Assembly: GCF_002251855.1 (NCBI RefSeq)
Contig: NZ_NOXW01000020.1
Coordinates: forward strand, 434,001 to 498,000
Direction of reading: 5' to 3'
Source: Rhodoferax sp. TH121
Lineage (GTDB): Bacteria; Pseudomonadota; Gammaproteobacteria; Burkholderiales; Burkholderiaceae_C
DNA: 64,000 nt
The stretch's first letter is position 1. The number at the start of each line of letters is the position of its first letter. The notes below the pieces were generated by a model, which saw nothing but the letters and a program-made list of their open reading frames with translations, did no database searches and had not been told where the DNA came from. Of the stretch, positions 60,563 through 64,000 are shown one piece after another. The position numbers and the translations under genes are program-made.

Positions 60563-60591
60563 GTCTCAGGCCATCACCATGCCCATATAAT
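60563..60591 (+). promoter_or_regulatory. Possible phage-borne promoter for tRNA-Arg
   Basis: A perfect TATAAT lies at 60586-60591 with a weak -35 (GTCTCA, 60563-60568) 17 bp upstream; the start would be about 83 bases before the tRNA. It is inside the prophage, so the host tRNA would be transcribed from phage DNA. Confidence 0.45.
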
Positions 60592-60680
60592 CGGAAGTTA
60601 GATAGATTGCGGTTTTGAAATTGCGGAGCGCACCGCAAGCACAATCAAAATTGATAGCAAACAATCAAGTGTTTAAGCCA

Positions 60681-60720
60681 CTGTCCGTAGCTCAGTTGGA
60701 TAGAGCAACAGCCTTCTAAG
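60681..60720 (+). other. attR: right prophage end
   Basis: Identical over 40 bases to 13527-13566. The sequence on its left is phage DNA and the rest of the tRNA on its right is host DNA. Confidence 0.93.
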
Positions 60721-60757
60721 CTGTGGGTCGGGGGTTCGATCCCCTCCGGACAGGCCA
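60681..60757 (+). tRNA. tRNA-Arg (anticodon TCT)
   Basis: A complete 77-nt cloverleaf with encoded CCA: acceptor CTGTCCG/CGGACAG, anticodon stem ACAGC/GCTGT, loop CTTCTAA, T arm GGGGG-TTCGATC-CCCTC. Its first 40 bases belong to the phage-borne repeat. Confidence 0.95.
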
Positions 60758-60795
60758 TTTGGCTGCCGGCTTCGCCCGCCATTTATTTCCCTGCT

Positions 60796-61632
60796 TCAGA
60801 CCGCCAAGGCGCTGACCTCGGTGTCCAGCTGCAACCAGCGAGCGGCAGCATCGCGCAGATCGTTGACTTGGCCCGTGGTGTAGAAGCGGGTGGGCGCGGT
60901 CGGTGCGGACTCTTGGCTCGCCAGCAAGCCTGCGGCCTCTAGCAAGCGCCGGGTTTGGCGTGCCACAGGGGCGCCACCCTCCAGCAGAGTGACATGTTCG
61001 CCGATGGACTGGCGCAGCACAGGCTCCACAAAGGGGTAGTGGGTGCAGCCCAGTACCAGTGTGTCCACGGCGCCAGAATTCAAGCCAAATTGGCCCATAG
61101 CCCTCGTGTACTCTGCGCAAAGCGCTTCTATTTTGATAGCGTCATTGTGCTCAATGGCAATCGCCAGGCCGTCGCAAGGCTGCAGTACAAAGGTGGCTTG
61201 TCCGTGCAGTGACGCGAGCAGGGCCTGGAACTTTTCACTCTGCATAGTGCCGCGGGTGGCCATGACGCCCACGGTCTTGGTCTGGCTGGCCGCCGCAGCA
61301 GGTTTAAGTGCTGGCTCAATGCCCACCAGCGGGATGGTCGGGTAGGCCGCCCGCAGGGTTTTGATGGCCGCCGCTGTGGCGGTGTTGCAGGCTACCACCA
61401 GCGCCTTGATCTGGTGGTGGCCCAGCAAGTAGTCGGTGATGGCGTGGGAGCGGGCGGTGACGTGGTCATCATCCCGCTCGCCATAGGGCGCGTTGCCGCT
61501 GTCGGCCACGTAGACAAACTGCTCGTGTGGCAGCTCGGCGCGCAGCGCACGCAGCACGCTCAAGCCACCCACGCCGCTGTCAAACACCCCGATGGGGTGG
61601 CTGGCAGAGGGCTTTGCCGTAGCGACTACCAA
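60796..61632 (-). CDS. murI: Glutamate racemase
   Basis: The enzyme makes D-glutamate for peptidoglycan. Both catalytic cysteines are visible: VVACNTATAAAI and LVLGCTHYPFVEP; the N-terminal GVFDSGVGGLSVLRAL and DSGNAPYGERD complete the signature. ATG codons upstream overlap fum, so TTG 61632 (about 278 residues) is chosen with moderate certainty. Confidence 0.92.
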   Translation of the reverse strand: MVVATAKPSASHPIGVFDSGVGGLSVLRALRAELPHEQFVYVADSGNAPYGERDDDHVTARSHAITDYLLGHHQIKALVVACNTATAAAIKTLRAAYPTIPLVGIEPALKPAAAASQTKTVGVMATRGTMQSEKFQALLASLHGQATFVLQPCDGLAIAIEHNDAIKIEALCAEYTRAMGQFGLNSGAVDTLVLGCTHYPFVEPVLRQSIGEHVTLLEGGAPVARQTRRLLEAAGLLASQESAPTAPTRFYTTGQVNDLRDAAARWLQLDTEVSALAV

Positions 61633-61636
61633 GGGC

Positions 61637-63190
61637 TTAGCGCGAGGTGACGGGAATGCTCTTGAATTCGCCCGTGGCAATCTTCTTTTGCCACTCGGCG
61701 GGGCCAGTGATGTGGGCGCTGGTGCCGCCGGAATCCACGGCCACGGTGACGGGCATGTCGACCACGTCGAACTCGTAAATCGCTTCCATACCCAGGTCTT
61801 CAAAACCGACCACCTTGGCAGCCTTGATCGCCTTGCTGACGAGGTAGGCCGCGCCGCCCACGGCCATCAGGTACGCACTTTTGTGCTTCTTGATGGCTTC
61901 AATGGCCACTGGGCCGCGTTCGGCCTTGCCCACCATGGAGATCAGGCCGGTCTGGGCCAGCATCATCTCAGTAAAGCCGTCCATGCGCGTGGCGGTGGTT
62001 GGGCCTGCGGGGCCCACAGCCTCGCCCTTGATCGGGTCCACAGGGCCCACGTAGTAGATCACGCGGTTGGTGAAGTCCACGGGCAGCTTTTCGCCCTTGG
62101 CCAGCATTTGCTGGATGCGTTTGTGGGCAGCGTCGCGGCCGGTCAGCATCTTGCCGTTCAAGAGCAGGGTCTGGCCGGGTTTCCAGCTCGCCACTTCGTC
62201 CTTGGTCAGCGTGTTGAGGTCCACACGTTTGCTCAGCTTGGTGTCCGGGGTCCAGTTGACGTTGGGCCACAGGTCCAGGCTGGGCGGGTCCAGGTACACG
62301 GGGCCGCTTCCGTCCATCACAAAGTGCGCATGGCGGGTGGCGGCGCAGTTGGGGATCATCGCAATCGGCTTACTGGCGGCATGGGTGGGATACATCTTGA
62401 TCTTGATGTCCAGCACCGTGGTCAGGCCGCCCAGGCCTTGCGCGCCAATGCCCAGCGCGTTGACCTTCTCGAACAGTTCCAGACGCAGTTTTTCGACGTT
62501 GTCGAGTTCGGCTCCGCTGGCCTGCTTGGCCTGTAGCTCGTACATGTCCAGGTCGTCCATCAGACTTTCCTTGGCCATCAGCACGGCCTTCTCGGCCGTG
62601 CCGCCAATGCCGATGCCCAGCATACCGGGCGGACACCAGCCCGCGCCCATGGTAGGCACCGTCTTCAAGACCCAGTCGACCACGCTGTCACCGGGGTTGA
62701 GCATGTACATCTTGCTCTTGTTTTCGGAGCCACCACCCTTGGCGGCAACGGTCACTTCGACGGTGTTGCCGGGCACGATCTCGGTAAAGATGACCGCGGG
62801 CGTGTTGTCCTTGGTGTTCTTGCGCAGGAATTCTGGGTCGGCCACGACACTGGCGCGCAGGGTGTTGTCGGGGTGGTTGTAGCCTTGGCGCACGCCTTCG
62901 TTGACGGCGTCGTCGAGGCTGCCGGTGAAACCTTCCCAGCGCACATCCATGCCCACCTTCAGGAACACGTTGACGATGCCGGTGTCCTGGCAGATCGGGC
63001 GGTGGCCGGTGGCGCTCATCTTGCTGTTGGTCAGGATCTGCGCAATCGCGTCCTTGGCGGCAGCACTTTGCTCGCGCTCGTAGGCACGGGCCAGGTGGGC
63101 GATGTAGTCGGCCGGGTGGTAGTAGCTGATGTACTGCAGCGCGGCAGAGATGGATTCGATCAGGTCGGCTTGGCGGATGGAGGTCGTCAT
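61637..63190 (-). CDS. fumA: Fumarate hydratase, class I (iron-sulfur)
   Basis: The 517-residue enzyme interconverts fumarate and malate. Three cysteines for the 4Fe-4S cluster are seen in RPICQDTGIVN, GAGWCPPGMLGIGIGG and PNCAATRHAHF. The start at 63190 (MTTSIRQADLIES) gives the usual length; upstream codons run through a hairpin. murI follows within about 5 bp. Confidence 0.94.
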   Translation of the reverse strand: MTTSIRQADLIESISAALQYISYYHPADYIAHLARAYEREQSAAAKDAIAQILTNSKMSATGHRPICQDTGIVNVFLKVGMDVRWEGFTGSLDDAVNEGVRQGYNHPDNTLRASVVADPEFLRKNTKDNTPAVIFTEIVPGNTVEVTVAAKGGGSENKSKMYMLNPGDSVVDWVLKTVPTMGAGWCPPGMLGIGIGGTAEKAVLMAKESLMDDLDMYELQAKQASGAELDNVEKLRLELFEKVNALGIGAQGLGGLTTVLDIKIKMYPTHAASKPIAMIPNCAATRHAHFVMDGSGPVYLDPPSLDLWPNVNWTPDTKLSKRVDLNTLTKDEVASWKPGQTLLLNGKMLTGRDAAHKRIQQMLAKGEKLPVDFTNRVIYYVGPVDPIKGEAVGPAGPTTATRMDGFTEMMLAQTGLISMVGKAERGPVAIEAIKKHKSAYLMAVGGAAYLVSKAIKAAKVVGFEDLGMEAIYEFDVVDMPVTVAVDSGGTSAHITGPAEWQKKIATGEFKSIPVTSR

Positions 63191-63207
63191 GGCGGTGGGC
63201 AGTGAAA

Positions 63208-63231
63208 GCATGCCCTTGGGCGGGGGCATGC
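63208..63231. repeat. Hairpin upstream of fumarase
   Basis: Arms GCATGCCC and GGGCATGC with an 8-base loop lie 18 bp before the fumarase ATG. It would fold in the leader and may affect translation; no regulator is recognised. Confidence 0.6.
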
Positions 63232-63571
63232 GGGATTGAGGTCGGTGCTGAAAATCTTGCAGCCGCTATTTTGACAGGTCAACCCCGCCCAGCCTTCCGT
63301 GGGCCTTACAAGGGTGAGCGCAGCGGAGCCTCTCATTCGCAGGCTGGGGCGTGTGCGGACGCTAGATGTTTGGGAGGCTGTTGTTTGCTATTGAATTTGT
63401 AGCTGTTGGCGCACATTCCATGGGAACCAAGTGCCGATTTGGCTTGTATTTGCAACACTGGCGACTCGGGGGCGGGTTGTGCTTGGGTTTGTAAGCTAGC
63501 CGCCAGTCAGTGGCTTGTAAGTGCGGGCCACCACAGTCCGGGCAGTTTGCATTACCCGAGGAGACAAAAAT
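63232..63571. other. Divergent fum-acs intergenic region
   Basis: No gene is supported here. It contains a diverged copy of the dispersed repeat (63397-63418) and, at 63559-63567, the GAGGAGACA ribosome site of acs. Promoters for both genes must lie in it, but none is clear by eye. Confidence 0.6.
63397..63418 (-). repeat. Dispersed repeat, copy 3
   Basis: On the minus strand GAATGTGCGC is followed by CAACAGCTACAA, related to the copies at 5442 and 33698. Confidence 0.5.
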
Positions 63572-64000
63572 ATGAGTACATCGACATCGGCCATGGAGTC
63601 CCTGCTGGTTGAAAACCGCGTGTTCCCCCCCAGTGAAAGCATGGTGAAGGGCGCCCGCATCTCTGGCATGGAGGGCTACAACGCCCTGTGCGCCGAGGCC
63701 GAAAAGGACTTTGAGGGCTTCTGGGCTCGCCTGGCCCGCGAGAACGTGGTGTGGAACAAACCCTTCACCCGCACGCTGGATGAGTCCAATGCGCCGTTCT
63801 ACAAGTGGTTTGACGATGGTGAGCTCAACGCCTCGGCCAATTGCCTGGACAAACACATGGGCACGCCGACCGAAAACAAGGTGGCAGTCATTTTTGAATC
63901 TGACGACGGCACTGTTACCAAAACGACCTACAAGGAACTGCTGGCCCGCGTGAGCCAGTTTGCTAACGCGCTGAAGGCCGATGGCATCCAGAAGGGCGAC
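63572..64000 (+). CDS. acs: Acetyl-CoA synthetase, N-terminal part (runs off the window)
   Basis: GAGGAGACA before ATG 63572. The 143 residues present match the Acs N terminus: [36 protein letters not shown] and [17 protein letters not shown]. It activates acetate with ATP and CoA. The AMP-binding motifs lie beyond the window end. Confidence 0.9.
   Translation, partial: MSTSTSAMESLLVENRVFPPSESMVKGARISGMEGYNALCAEAEKDFEGFWARLARENVVWNKPFTRTLDESNAPFYKWFDDGELNASANCLDKHMGTPTENKVAVIFESDDGTVTKTTYKELLARVSQFANALKADGIQKGD

Larger units (their letters stand above)
13527..60720. mobile_element. Integrated lambdoid siphophage prophage
   Basis: The element is bounded by a 40-bp direct repeat (13527-13566 and 60681-60720). 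It has integrase and excisionase-like gene at the left end, a leftward early operon, divergent repressor and Cro-like genes, and a rightward order of replication, terminase, portal, capsid, tail, lysis. Every module needed for a productive siphovirus cycle has a candidate gene, and no structural gene is visibly broken. It looks intact and inducible, although that cannot be proven from sequence. Confidence 0.95.

Noticed and set aside
61592..62536. 314-codon plus-strand frame over fumarase
   Set aside because: Antisense shadow of fumA with Gly/His/Val bias.

Overview
The window is a betaproteobacterial chromosome segment, most likely Comamonadaceae (Rhodoferax/Polaromonas/Acidovorax-like), interrupted by one apparently complete lambdoid siphovirus prophage of about 47 kb. 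The host assignment rests on gene order and protein style: ECF sigma factor - DUF3619 - DUF3106 - RDD upstream of an ilvI-ilvH-ilvC-pssA-leuA cluster, a bpt-aat pair, class I fumarase next to murI, and copies of a GAATGTGCGC..CAGCTATCA intergenic repeat. No database search was possible; family names come from motif recognition.

Left host flank (1-13526): end of a P-II gene, then leftward LOG hydrolase, dgkA, RDD protein, DUF3106, DUF3619 and an ECF sigma factor. The rightward branched-chain amino acid cluster follows (ilvI, ilvH, ilvC with terminator, pssA, leuA), then pbpG, and leftward iclR-type regulator, bpt and aat. A tRNA-Pro(TGG) lies next to the insertion site.

Prophage (13527-60720): the ends are a 40-bp direct repeat equal to the 5' half of a tRNA-Arg(TCT) gene, so the phage end supplies the 5' half and promoter of the intact tRNA at 60681-60757. 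The leftward arm (13.7-25.4 kb) carries integrase, an excisionase-like gene, many tiny ATGA-coupled early genes, RdgC, a YqaJ exonuclease and a putative annealing protein, under a PL-like promoter at 25.4 kb whose leader holds two terminators. Between PL and the repressor is a cargo block (25.7-28.0 kb): a DUF1828-like protein and partner, an exported HNH protein, a membrane protein and a lipoprotein. The repressor and Cro-like genes diverge at 28.65-28.72 kb over three operator-like sites that also occur at PL and inside the replication gene. The rightward arm carries replication genes, RusA and small nin-like genes (28.7-34.7 kb), terminase, portal, MuF head protein, protease/scaffold and capsid (34.8-43.6 kb), connectors, a surface hydrolase, tail genes through a J-like tip protein (43.6-57.7 kb), and holin, M15 endolysin and nested Rz/Rz1 (57.7-60.1 kb). 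A LexA-box gene faces left next to attR.

The most unusual object is the MuF head gene (38727-40607). It contains an intein at the conserved Asn-Cys near its C terminus, and a 295-codon open frame on the opposite strand inside the intein reads as a helix-turn-helix plus Vsr/DUF559-like homing endonuclease. Intein and nuclease are therefore codon-aligned, antisense-overlapping genes. An HNH/AP2 endonuclease gene lies immediately upstream. An exact CTCCCTAGCAT[G/T] motif recurs eight times at gene junctions of the 34-52 kb morphogenesis region, once on the minus strand upstream of the antisense nuclease.

Right host flank (60758-64000): murI, class I fumarase (both leftward) and the start of acs (rightward).
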